A model generated the notes under the pieces. That model was not told where the DNA came from. It saw only the letters and a program-made list of their open reading frames with translations, and searched no databases. This document shows positions 1-5,661 of a stretch of DNA of 7,429 bases, in pieces. Location of the stretch: NCBI GenBank assembly GCA_028817755.1, contig JAPPPA010000181.1, positions 1 through 7,429 of the forward strand, in the 5' to 3' direction. How positions within the stretch are numbered: the first letter of the stretch is position 1; the number at the start of each line of letters is the position of its first letter. A program made the position numbers and the translations under genes. The DNA comes from Gammaproteobacteria bacterium (GTDB taxonomy: Bacteria > Pseudomonadota > Gammaproteobacteria > JAPPPA01).

Positions 1-1
1 C

Positions 2-424
2 GTGAACCGCAACGACGCAGCCTCCCAGCAGTTTGTAGAGCAAGTATTTCCCACCCTCGCCAAAGATCATGTCGACTTCACCGTCTTCTTTAATCACCTC
101 ACGGCCATCGCCGCAGGCGAAGACGAAGCACCACTACTCGGGCTATTTGGTGATGCAGCCGCAGCTAAAGAATGGCTCAAGCAATGGCGAGAATTCAGTG
201 ACGCCGATGCAGCCACTATGCGCCAAGCCAACCCGATGCTGATCGCTCGCAACCACCAAGTTGGAAAAGCACTGGCAGATGCTTCCGAGCGCGACAACTG
301 GAATTTGTTTAACCGCCTTGCAACCGCGCTAGCCAACCCCTACCAAGTGGCCAACACAGATCTAGATTTGTTGGTACCGCCAGAACCGCAAGAACGCGTC
401 ATGCAAACTTTCTGCGGTACCTAA
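2..424 (+). CDS. selO: Protein adenylyltransferase SelO, C-terminal part (5' end outside window)
   Basis: This is the last 140 residues of a SelO (YdiU/UPF0061) protein; the reading frame is open to the left edge, so the GTG at position 2 is probably an internal Val codon and not a start. SelO is a pseudokinase-fold enzyme that transfers AMP from ATP to Ser, Thr or Tyr of target proteins and is tied to redox stress responses. The catalytic kinase-like core lies outside the window. What is visible is the family's C-terminal region: the conserved stretch NPMLIARNHQVGKAL (residues 77-91), the PYQ segment near 113, the Pro-rich VPPEP (125-129) and the end TFCGT. The Cys is third from the C-terminus, the position taken by selenocysteine in animal SelO and by a redox-active Cys in the E. 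coli protein. The full family length is near 480-500 residues, so about 70% is missing. It converges on the lipoprotein gene with 3 bases between the stop codons. Confidence 0.88.
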   Translation: MNRNDAASQQFVEQVFPTLAKDHVDFTVFFNHLTAIAAGEDEAPLLGLFGDAAAAKEWLKQWREFSDADAATMRQANPMLIARNHQVGKALADASERDNWNLFNRLATALANPYQVANTDLDLLVPPEPQERVMQTFCGT

Positions 425-427
425 GCC

Positions 428-844
428 CTACCACTTACGCCGATAGCCATTAACGCCGTAATACTTACGGCCACGATAGTTATAACCGTAGCGGCCATAG
501 TACTTATGCCCACGGTAGCCATAGCGGCTGTAATAACCACGCCCGCGATAACCAAAACCATAACGCCCGTAATAATTTCGGCCCTTATAGCCATGACCCA
601 AGCGCGCGTAGAAATAGAACGGGTTATAACCCCGCGAGCGCGCGCGATAGTGCGTTGACGCTTGTTGCTTAGCCCTTGACTGATAAGCCTGCTTCTCCAC
701 CGCCTGTGGATGCGCTTGCCGCTCAGCCGCCGAGGCCAAGTGATCAAAATTACTCTTTGTCTGCCCTTGGTGACCTGTTGTCGCGCAAGCGGACAACATC
801 AATAGTCCAGCCACTGACGCGGCGATTTGTGCGATTTGCTTCAT
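428..844 (-). CDS. Putative small lipoprotein with Tyr/Gly/Arg-rich repeat tail
   Basis: A 138-residue protein that I do not recognise as a named family. Residues 1-20 form a lipoprotein signal peptide: MKQ, a hydrophobic stretch, then the lipobox LSAC with the lipidated Cys at 20, so the mature protein should be anchored in a membrane of the cell envelope. Residues 21-70 are polar and rich in Gln, Ala and His. Residues 72-138 are dominated by Tyr, Gly and Arg, in repeats of the type YRGxxYYGRYG, ending GYRRKW. The reading frame is open upstream to about 1135, but ATG 844 was chosen because it opens the signal peptide and has a GGAGG ribosome site 9 bases upstream. The frame upstream of it runs through the leader and into a repeat element. 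The stop is TAG at 428-430, back to back with selO. Strongly basic and aromatic composition suggests a surface or cell-wall interaction, but that is inference. Other Tyr/Gly-rich tails of this sort are usually disordered. Confidence 0.75.
   Translation of the reverse strand: MKQIAQIAASVAGLLMLSACATTGHQGQTKSNFDHLASAAERQAHPQAVEKQAYQSRAKQQASTHYRARSRGYNPFYFYARLGHGYKGRNYYGRYGFGYRGRGYYSRYGYRGHKYYGRYGYNYRGRKYYGVNGYRRKW
446..589 (-). repeat. In-gene tandem repeat coding for YxGxxYYxxxG units
   Basis: Residues 86-133 of the lipoprotein consist of four units starting at Tyr 86, 99, 110 and 123, with lengths 13, 11, 13 and 11, followed by a partial fifth (YRRKW). The alternation makes a 24-residue (72-base) higher-order unit present twice, with 15 of 24 residues identical. 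The DNA copies are diverged, which points to an old duplication and not a recent slippage. Confidence 0.7.
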
Positions 845-989
845 GTTAGCTTTCCTCCGCATTACGAGGATTGGGACAAGGCTTTGGGAAATGAGGTTCC
901 TAGCTTGGGCTTGTATTGGGGAAATACGAGACGGAGCGCGATGAAAACTCACGTGGGCCGAGACGACGGGTAGCGGGTTTTGGGTTTCG
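845..989. other. Leader region between the lipoprotein gene and the inverted element
   Basis: No gene is supported here. The lipoprotein promoter should lie in this stretch if it is not inside the neighbouring element. The minus strand has AT-rich patches, for example TATTTC near 930, but I could not find a convincing pair of -35 and -10 hexamers at normal spacing. The ribosome site at 854-858 is the only clear signal. Confidence 0.4.
854..858 (-). promoter_or_regulatory. Ribosome binding site of the lipoprotein gene
   Basis: On the minus strand the sequence reads GGAGG, followed by AAAGCTAAC and then ATG, a spacing of 9 bases. It is the strongest Shine-Dalgarno match near this gene and decides the start at 844 over longer in-frame alternatives. 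Confidence 0.75.
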
Positions 990-1032
990 TTAGTGGTTGT
1001 TTCGGCCCTAGAGGCTTCTTTTTGCTTTCGGT
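990..1032 (+). repeat. Left terminal inverted repeat of the compound element
   Basis: It begins TTAGTGGTTGTTTCGG and ends CTTTCGGT. It pairs with 1509-1551, the first 23 bases perfectly, with only two mismatches over 43 bases. The outer boundary at 990 is where similarity to the right copy stops. Confidence 0.8.
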
Positions 1033-1052
1033 ACGACCTCCCTAAAGGCCGA

Positions 1053-1082
1053 GTTACTTTTTTCTTTGGCGAAAAAAGTAAC
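1053..1082. repeat. Left-arm hairpin of the compound element
   Basis: Perfect 12-base stem GTTACTTTTTTC / GAAAAAAGTAAC with loop TTTGGC. It would form in DNA as a cruciform or in RNA from either strand. It lacks the layout of a typical intrinsic terminator, because the stem is AT-rich and no separate U tract follows. Confidence 0.8.
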
Positions 1083-1455
1083 CAAAAACGCCACACCCAC
1101 CGCACAGCCGCTTCGCGGTTCCTTGCGCTTCTCATAAATTGGGGCGTTCGCGGAAACTCACTGCGCTACGCTCCGTTCAAACAGGCCGCTCTCTTAATCC
1201 CTAATTTACTGCGATGCTCAGCTGTGCAGAAGGGGCCTGATTAGAAACATCTCACGCTACGTGAATTGATAAACGGTCTATTCCCCGCCCTTCTATGCGG
1301 CCGAGCAACGGAGCAATGAGCTGATTAGGCCGCGAAGCGGGCGAGGCAGGAGCCGAGCTTTGCTGTTGGGGCAGGACGCCCCATCAGCAAACCCAGACAA
1401 TTGTGAGTAGCGCAGGGAACCCGAAGGGCCGCATAGCGGGATCAGCTTTCTTTTG

Positions 1456-1487
1456 GTGACTTTTCTTTGCTGCCAAAGAAAAGTCAC
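1456..1487. repeat. Right-arm hairpin of the compound element
   Basis: Perfect 14-base stem GTGACTTTTCTTTG / CAAAGAAAAGTCAC with loop CTGC. It is the counterpart of the left-arm hairpin, with a different stem sequence whose pairing is nevertheless fully kept. Confidence 0.8.
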
Positions 1488-1508
1488 TCGGCCAACACAG
1501 CAATATTC

Positions 1509-1551
1509 ACCGAAAGCCAAAAGAAGCTTCTAGGGCCGAAACAACCACTAA
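1509..1551 (-). repeat. Right terminal inverted repeat of the compound element
   Basis: The reverse complement of this stretch matches 990-1032 at 41 of 43 positions. It overlaps the last bases of the hypothetical ORF that reads in from the right: the TAG stop at 1548-1550 lies inside the repeat. Confidence 0.8.
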
Positions 1552-1958
1552 AGACTGCCTGACAGGGCTGCAACAAATGCCTCAAAGTCTTTCTGACCAA
1601 AAGAAAGCCAAACCAGATTCCCGAATATTGGTAGAGAACGCCACCCCCAAAAGGCGACAAACACTTTTGTTTTTCTCCTAATAGCGAACCAATATACATT
1701 CTGCTTTGGGGCTGCCCTGAACGGCCCGTAAAATGACTTGTTGTGATACTCGGCCGTAAAGCGACGCGCCATATCTTTGTTTTGACCCACGAATGAGATG
1801 AGCCAAGAAAAAGCCTTTGAGCTACTTCCAAAGTTAATGCACAAACCAGGCTGCAATTTACCTGCCTCACTTCGAAAGGTTCCAATGCTTAGCAACGCCC
1901 CACCATAAGAAAATCGCCAACTTATGGTTTCAGCTTTAGGGCTAAATGTGCTCAACAC
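1548..1958 (-). CDS. Hypothetical protein, possibly cut at its 3' end by the repeat element
   Basis: A 136-residue ORF that I do not recognise. It is rich in aromatic residues (many Phe, five Trp), with SWRFSYGGALLSIGTF at 13-28, GLCINFG at 38-44 and a moderately hydrophobic stretch at about 99-120. The composition is more protein-like than the overlapping frames on either strand. It sits 11 bases after the hemF stop on the same strand, so it could be read as the last gene of that transcript. The start is uncertain: GTG at 1958 has only a weak ribosome site, the next codon is TTG, and the first internal Met is residue 63. The frame is open upstream into hemF to about 2012. The stop codon falls inside the terminal repeat of the 990-1551 element, so the original C-terminus may have been lost. 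It may also be a decayed remnant and not a working gene. Confidence 0.45.
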   Translation of the reverse strand: MLSTFSPKAETISWRFSYGGALLSIGTFRSEAGKLQPGLCINFGSSSKAFSWLISFVGQNKDMARRFTAEYHNKSFYGPFRAAPKQNVYWFAIRRKTKVFVAFWGWRSLPIFGNLVWLSFGQKDFEAFVAALSGSL

Positions 1959-1969
1959 TGCTCGACTGC

Positions 1970-2875
1970 CTAAATCCAGTCCTGCGGCTGAATCGTATGT
2001 CTCAATAACTCAGCCTCCGGCGTCCCCTCTTCCGGCTGGTAGTCATACCTCCACCCAGTTGCCGGTGGCATCGACATCAAAATAGACTCCGTACGCCCAC
2101 CGGACTGAAGCCCAAACAAAGTGCCGCGGTCATACACCAAGTTAAATTCCACATAACGCCCACGACGAATTAACTGCCATTCACGTTCACGTTCACCGTA
2201 TTCGGTGTTTTGACGGCGCTCCACAATTGGGGCGTAGGCTTTCAAGTAAGCCTCGCCAACGTCGCGGGTCATCTCAAAGGCACTGTCAAAACCACCCTCG
2301 GTCCAGTCATCGAAAAACAAACCGCCAATGCCACGTTGCTCATTACGGTGTTTTAGATAGAAGTAGTCGTCACACCATTTCTTAAGTTCTGGATAACGCT
2401 CCGCACCAACCGCGTCTTTAGCGGTTTGGTGCCAGTGTTTGCAGTCTTCGTCAAAGCCGTAATACGGGGTTAAATCGAAACCACCACCAAACCACCACAC
2501 GGGGTCTTGGCCTTCTTTTTCGGCGACAAAGAAACGTACGTTGGCGTGTGAAGTGGGCACATAAGGGTTACGCGGATGCATCACCAAGGACACGCCCATC
2601 GCCGTAAAGCGGCCACCGGCCAAATGGGGGTTCCGTTCGGTAGCCGCTGGCGGCAGCTGCTTGCCGTGCACTAGCGAGAAGTTCACGCCGCCGCGCTCAA
2701 AAACTTCGCCACCTTCCAGTACGCGAGAAGAGCCGTCGCCGGTTAGGCCTGGTTCAGAAGCGTCGCGCGTCCAGCGATCTACTGTGAAATAGGCGTTAGG
2801 CTCAAAAGCTTCGATGCCAGCGCAAATATCGTCTTGTAGCTGGCGTAACCAGCTTTCTACAGCTTGAGGGTTCAT
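1970..2875 (-). CDS. hemF: Coproporphyrinogen III oxidase, aerobic
   Basis: A 301-residue cytoplasmic enzyme that uses O2 to decarboxylate two propionate side chains of coproporphyrinogen III to vinyl groups, giving protoporphyrinogen IX in haem synthesis. The HemF signature is complete at residues 165-189: KxWC, the aromatic YFY, LKHR, NEQRG and GGLFFD. Residues H100, H110, H149 and H176 correspond to the conserved His set of the E. coli enzyme; H110, in SHANVRFF, is the counterpart of its proposed catalytic His. WWFGGGFDLTPYYG (127-140) and the C-terminal FNLVYDRGTLFGLQSGGRTESILMS region are also typical. The length is normal for the family (about 300). The ATG overlaps the TGA of the YhhN-family gene (ATGA). 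The bases before it, GCACCTTC, hold no Shine-Dalgarno match, so translation is probably coupled to the upstream gene. No truncation or frameshift is seen. Confidence 0.97.
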   Translation of the reverse strand: MNPQAVESWLRQLQDDICAGIEAFEPNAYFTVDRWTRDASEPGLTGDGSSRVLEGGEVFERGGVNFSLVHGKQLPPAATERNPHLAGGRFTAMGVSLVMHPRNPYVPTSHANVRFFVAEKEGQDPVWWFGGGFDLTPYYGFDEDCKHWHQTAKDAVGAERYPELKKWCDDYFYLKHRNEQRGIGGLFFDDWTEGGFDSAFEMTRDVGEAYLKAYAPIVERRQNTEYGEREREWQLIRRGRYVEFNLVYDRGTLFGLQSGGRTESILMSMPPATGWRYDYQPEEGTPEAELLRHTIQPQDWI

Positions 2876-3513
2876 GAAGGTGCAATCGCCGAGGCAGCAA
2901 TAAAGAACTGCGCCGGATAGTAAGTACTAAGAATAAGAAACTGTGCCGCGCGATAGGGCTGATAGATTCGGTTAAACGCTAAAGCGGTGTCTGATACCAG
3001 AAACAGTAACGCACCAATCAGTAGCGACTCGCCACCAATCAACCCTTGCGAGGCGGCATTACTGGCGAAAAACACCATGCCGCCCAAGGCGCCGATATAG
3101 ATGGGCCCGGGAATCATTAATTTGCCGAGCTTATTAAACATAAACGCACCCAAGCCAGCCATCCACACCAGCAACAGCACGGTGGTGAGGATTAACCAAA
3201 AACTCCAGACCACCGATGTACGCGAAGCGAAATCGATCACATAAATAATATGCGCGATAAGGAAGGCGCCAAGGCCGGGTAACAATGGCTTAGTCGGCAA
3301 CATCAAAAAGCAGTCGCCAACCAACGACGCAAGCAAGCCCGCCGTTAGCCACCAGCGATAGCTCTCATCCACCACAGGGAATGACCACAGCATGGCAATA
3401 ATGATGAGCATCGTGCCCGGCTTAAAGATGTAGGTCGCCCAACGTGGGCCTTTGTAGTCGGTAACGATATGCGCCGCGCCAGTAAAGGCGGCCGCCAGTG
3501 CGAACCATTCCAT
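2872..3513 (-). CDS. YhhN family membrane protein (lysoplasmalogenase-like, TMEM86 family)
   Basis: A 213-residue integral membrane protein with about seven or eight hydrophobic segments along its length. Family landmarks in order: FKPGTM (30-35), SLVGDCFLMLP (63-73), GLGAFLIAHIIY (80-91), VSDTALAFNRI (173-183) and LSTYYPAQF (195-203). Characterised relatives (human TMEM86B, the Legionella protein) hydrolyse the vinyl-ether bond of lysoplasmalogens. The conserved Asp residues in GDxFLM (D67) and SDTALA (D175) are thought to be part of the active site. Whether this bacterium contains plasmalogens cannot be told, so the true substrate is open. ATG 3513 is preceded by AGGA at 7 bases. The gene lies just upstream of hemF with a 4-base overlap, so the two are almost certainly co-transcribed. 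A 142-bp palindrome lies upstream, and no clear promoter was seen between it and the start. Confidence 0.88.
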   Translation of the reverse strand: MEWFALAAAFTGAAHIVTDYKGPRWATYIFKPGTMLIIIAMLWSFPVVDESYRWWLTAGLLASLVGDCFLMLPTKPLLPGLGAFLIAHIIYVIDFASRTSVVWSFWLILTTVLLLVWMAGLGAFMFNKLGKLMIPGPIYIGALGGMVFFASNAASQGLIGGESLLIGALLFLVSDTALAFNRIYQPYRAAQFLILSTYYPAQFFIAASAIAPS

Positions 3514-3520
3514 GCTCTGT

Positions 3521-3524
3521 TCCT
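3521..3524 (-). promoter_or_regulatory. Ribosome binding site of the YhhN-family gene
   Basis: On the minus strand it reads AGGA followed by ACAGAGC and ATG, a spacing of 7 bases. It supports the start at 3513 and is the only Shine-Dalgarno site evident for the YhhN-hemF pair. Confidence 0.6.
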
Positions 3525-3537
3525 AATTATTCTTAGG

Positions 3538-3679
3538 CAATGCCTTCGCAGGGGACTCAGGAGTGCGGAGAGCAAGGCAAAAATTGCCGAAAAAGCGGAG
3601 TGTACAACCAGTACATGAGCATTTTGAGGCGATTTTTAACGCAGCTATCTGTGCTCCTGAGTTTCCTGCGGAGGTATTG
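3538..3679. repeat. Long imperfect palindrome (MITE-like) between the opp operon and YhhN-hemF
   Basis: The two halves pair around the centre GTAC-AACCA-GTAC (3602-3614). Aligned by eye, the arms match at about two thirds of positions with one single-base gap. Strongly paired parts include ACTCAGGAG (3555-3563) with CTCCTGAGT (3654-3662), AAAAAT with ATTTTT plus a following GCC/GGC, and CAAT with ATTG at the outer ends. It fills nearly all of the 174-base gap between the two genes, which are on the same strand. It has no coding capacity. From memory, similar elements with GTAC-centred hairpins and a GCATTTTGAGGC motif are dispersed in marine gammaproteobacteria. In RNA it could fold into one long hairpin and act as a terminator or processing site at the end of the opp transcript, which is inference. 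Confidence 0.7.
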
Positions 3680-3687
3680 TGAGTTGA

Positions 3688-5322
3688 TCAAGACTCTGAT
3701 GCTAATTGTGGCACAGCTTGGATAAGAGATTGCGTATAGGCATGCTGAGGCGACTGATAAATCTTATCTGCATCACCCTGCTCCACCACTTTGCCTTGCG
3801 ACATCACCAGCACACGGTCGCTGATATGTTTCACCACCGACAAGTCGTGCGCGATAAACAACAGGGCCAAGCCGTATTCACTTTGCAGGTCTTGCAGCAG
3901 GTTAAGCACCTGCGCTTGTACGGACACATCGAGCGCGGAAACCGCTTCGTCGCAGATTAATAACGACGGCTCCAAAATTAAGGCACGGGCAATACCAATA
4001 CGCTGACATTGCCCACCGGAAAATTCATGCGGGTAGCGATTGAGCATATCGCGCGACAGGCCGACTTTTTCCAGCCAATACGCGGCTTTATCTAAACGCT
4101 GCTTTCTATCCAAGCTTGGCTCAAATACCGTCAGCGGCTCGGCCACCGAATCACCAATGGTTTGGCGCGGATTCAATGAAGCCAACGGGTCTTGAAACAC
4201 CACCTGCATATGGCGACGCAAAGCACGCCAGTCAGCATTGCTTAAAGCACCTAAAGACTGCCCGCGCCATTCGGCATCGCCGCGGCTGATGGGGTTTAAA
4301 CCTAATAACGCTCGTGCCACCGATGATTTGCCGCTGCCAGACTCGCCCACCACGCCCAATGTTTCACCTTGGCGCAATTCAAAGCTCACCGCTTCTGCTG
4401 CGGTAAAGGTTTTGCCGTTTGCTAGGCGGTAATCCACCGCGAGGTTATTGGCGCTAAGTAACAACTCGCCAACTTCTGGCTTGGGTAGAGTTTGAATCGC
4501 CTTACCGCTTTCAACAGACTCCACCGTTGCCAAACGCGCCTGTTGGGTTTGCATATTGGGCAAGCAATCCAGCAAGGCTCTTGTATATGGCGCTTGCGGA
4601 TTCGCAAATAACTGCGCCGCATCGCCTTGCTCCAATACTTCACCGTGGCGCATCACCATCACTCGGTCGCATAGCTGCGACGCCACCGCTAAATCGTGAG
4701 TAATAAAAATAATGCTGGTGCCGAACTGCTGCTGTATTTCTTTTAGCAGTTTTAGAATTTCCGCTTGGATGGTGACATCCAAAGCAGTAGTTGGCTCGTC
4801 GGCAATCAGTAGCTTGGGCTTACACAACAAAGCCATCGCAATCATCACGCGCTGGCGCTGCCCACCGGAGAATTCATGCGGGTATTGTTTTAGTCGACGC
4901 TCGGCATCTGGCATATACACGGCTTGTAACATCGCCAAGCTTTCTGCCAATGCTGCTTTGCGCGACAAGCCGCGATGCACTTCCAGCACCTCGGCCATTT
5001 GCAGGCCAATCGGCAAATAGGGATTAAGCGAGGTCATGGGATCTTGGAAGATCAGACCAATGCGATCACCGCGCACATTCAGCAGCGTTTTTTCATCCGC
5101 GCCAATCAGCTGTTGGCCTTCAAACTGAGCTGAGCCGCTGACCGTGCCATTGCCAGCCAGCAAACCCAGCAACGCCATCATGGTTTGGCTTTTACCGGAG
5201 CCGGACTCGCCGACAACGGCTAGCGTTTCACCTTCAGCCAGATCAAAACTCACGCCGCGCACAGCATTCACAACACCGTCGGGCGTGTTGAAACCAACTG
5301 CCAAATTTTTAACATTAAGCAT
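3688..5322 (-). CDS. Oligopeptide ABC transporter, fused ATP-binding protein (OppD-OppF type)
   Basis: A 544-residue protein with two complete ABC ATPase domains that powers peptide import through the OppB/OppC channel at the inner face of the cytoplasmic membrane. Domain 1: Walker A GESGSGKS (38-45), Q-loop FQD (92-94), signature FSGGQRQR (151-158), Walker B LLIADEP (171-177), H-loop H209. Domain 2: Walker A GESGSGKS (326-333), Q-loop FQD (376-378), signature FSGGQCQR (434-441), Walker B LLICDEA (454-460), H-loop H492. Both sites keep all the catalytic motifs; domain 2 has DEA where domain 1 has DEP. Each domain ends with the short peptide-transporter tail (YTRALLDCLP, YTQSLIQAVP). In E. coli the same work is done by separate OppD and OppF; fused forms such as YejF and GsiA are known. 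ATG 5322 overlaps the preceding small membrane protein gene by 8 bases, and no strong ribosome site is present. The exact peptide substrate is inferred from OppB and OppC. Confidence 0.93.
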   Translation of the reverse strand: MLNVKNLAVGFNTPDGVVNAVRGVSFDLAEGETLAVVGESGSGKSQTMMALLGLLAGNGTVSGSAQFEGQQLIGADEKTLLNVRGDRIGLIFQDPMTSLNPYLPIGLQMAEVLEVHRGLSRKAALAESLAMLQAVYMPDAERRLKQYPHEFSGGQRQRVMIAMALLCKPKLLIADEPTTALDVTIQAEILKLLKEIQQQFGTSIIFITHDLAVASQLCDRVMVMRHGEVLEQGDAAQLFANPQAPYTRALLDCLPNMQTQQARLATVESVESGKAIQTLPKPEVGELLLSANNLAVDYRLANGKTFTAAEAVSFELRQGETLGVVGESGSGKSSVARALLGLNPISRGDAEWRGQSLGALSNADWRALRRHMQVVFQDPLASLNPRQTIGDSVAEPLTVFEPSLDRKQRLDKAAYWLEKVGLSRDMLNRYPHEFSGGQCQRIGIARALILEPSLLICDEAVSALDVSVQAQVLNLLQDLQSEYGLALLFIAHDLSVVKHISDRVLVMSQGKVVEQGDADKIYQSPQHAYTQSLIQAVPQLASES

Positions 5323-5659
5323 CTGGATTCACCGCCAACCACACCACAAAAGCCAACATGCCTATGGTTGCTATAAACAACCAAAACATCGCTTTCTTTC
5401 GTGCGCGAAAGTCATGCGCAGGGACATTTAGCCCCATAAGTCCAACAATTGCACGACCAGAAAAATAGTCCAGGGCAAGCTTAATGTACTGAGCAAACAC
5501 GAAACCAACAGCAAAGTGAACTACAAAATCATCTGTACCTATCAGGTGCTCGACGAGCACAAACCCGAACAGAAAACTTAAAGCAACGACCAGCCAAGAT
5601 GCGGTTCGAGACAGCACCATCGAATTGTCCAAATAACCGCGCGGCTCCTTAGAAAACAT
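5315..5659 (-). CDS. Small predicted membrane protein inserted in the opp operon
   Basis: A 114-residue protein of unknown family with three likely membrane-spanning segments at about residues 20-40, 45-63 and 90-110. It has a charged N-terminus (MFSKEPRGYLD) and a basic loop before the last segment (HDFRARKKA, 82-90). A His (H48) and several acidic residues lie close to or within segment 2 (DDFVVHF, LALDYF). It is placed between oppC and the fused ATPase gene: the start is 2 bases after the oppC stop and the end overlaps the next start by 8 bases, so it is translated as part of the operon. AAGGAG lies 11 bases upstream of the ATG, within the end of oppC. It has no similarity that I recognise to any Opp component. 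It could be an accessory subunit, or a gene inserted into the operon without functional link. Confidence 0.75.
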   Translation of the reverse strand: MFSKEPRGYLDNSMVLSRTASWLVVALSFLFGFVLVEHLIGTDDFVVHFAVGFVFAQYIKLALDYFSGRAIVGLMGLNVPAHDFRARKKAMFWLFIATIGMLAFVVWLAVNPDA

Positions 5660-5661
5660 TT

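Larger units (their letters stand above)
990..1551. mobile_element. Compound inverted-repeat element, non-autonomous (MITE-like), 562 bp
   Basis: The ends are 43-base inverted repeats (990-1032 and 1509-1551) matching at 41 positions. Inside each end lies a perfect hairpin (1053-1082 and 1456-1487) at a similar distance, preceded in both arms by GGCCGAG. Further in, the arms remain recognisably related in inverted orientation: 1111-1144 resembles the reverse complement of about 1396-1430 (TTCC-TGCGCT-CTCA-AATT), and AGAAGGG at 1228-1234 mirrors CCCTTCT near 1288-1294. The centre (about 1240-1283) is unique and holds TCACG-CTA-CGTGA at 1252-1264. Short frames in the arms even translate to related strings (GRVTF, LLRCSA) on opposite strands, which reflects arm homology and not genes. 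No transposase is present. I did not find a clear target-site duplication. From memory, sequences of this type with a GTTACTTT-AAAGTAAC hairpin recur in many gammaproteobacterial genomes. Whether it moves is inference. Confidence 0.65.

Noticed and set aside
1053..1082. Intrinsic terminator at the left-arm hairpin
   Set aside because: The stem is AT-rich and its T run is inside the stem, not after it. On neither strand does a GC-rich stem precede a free U tract.
845..1135. N-terminal extension of the lipoprotein ORF to 1135
   Set aside because: The extension would bury the signal peptide and lipobox and reads through the leader and the terminal repeat. The ATG at 844 has a strong ribosome site.
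993..1244. Plus-strand ORF of 83 codons in the left arm of the inverted element
   Set aside because: It lies wholly in the repeat and its frame is forced by the hairpin and arm sequence. The similar strings in a minus-strand ORF of the other arm (GRVTF, LLRCSA) come from arm homology. There is no ribosome site or domain. Such frames are often annotated as hypothetical proteins but look like repeat artefacts.
1293..1520. Minus-strand ORF of 75 codons in the right arm of the inverted element
   Set aside because: Same reason: it is composed of repeat-arm sequence, crosses the hairpin at 1456-1487, and has no sign of a protein family.
990..1551. CRISPR array or integron-type attachment site
   Set aside because: There is no regular spacing of direct repeats and no integrase or cas gene. 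The structure is a single pair of inverted arms.
1484..1885. Minus-strand ORF of 133 codons overlapping the hypothetical gene in another frame
   Set aside because: It runs into the repeat arm and has a less protein-like composition than the overlapping 1548-1958 frame; it has no better start or ribosome site. I treated it as a shadow, although with only moderate certainty given how weak the evidence is for either frame.
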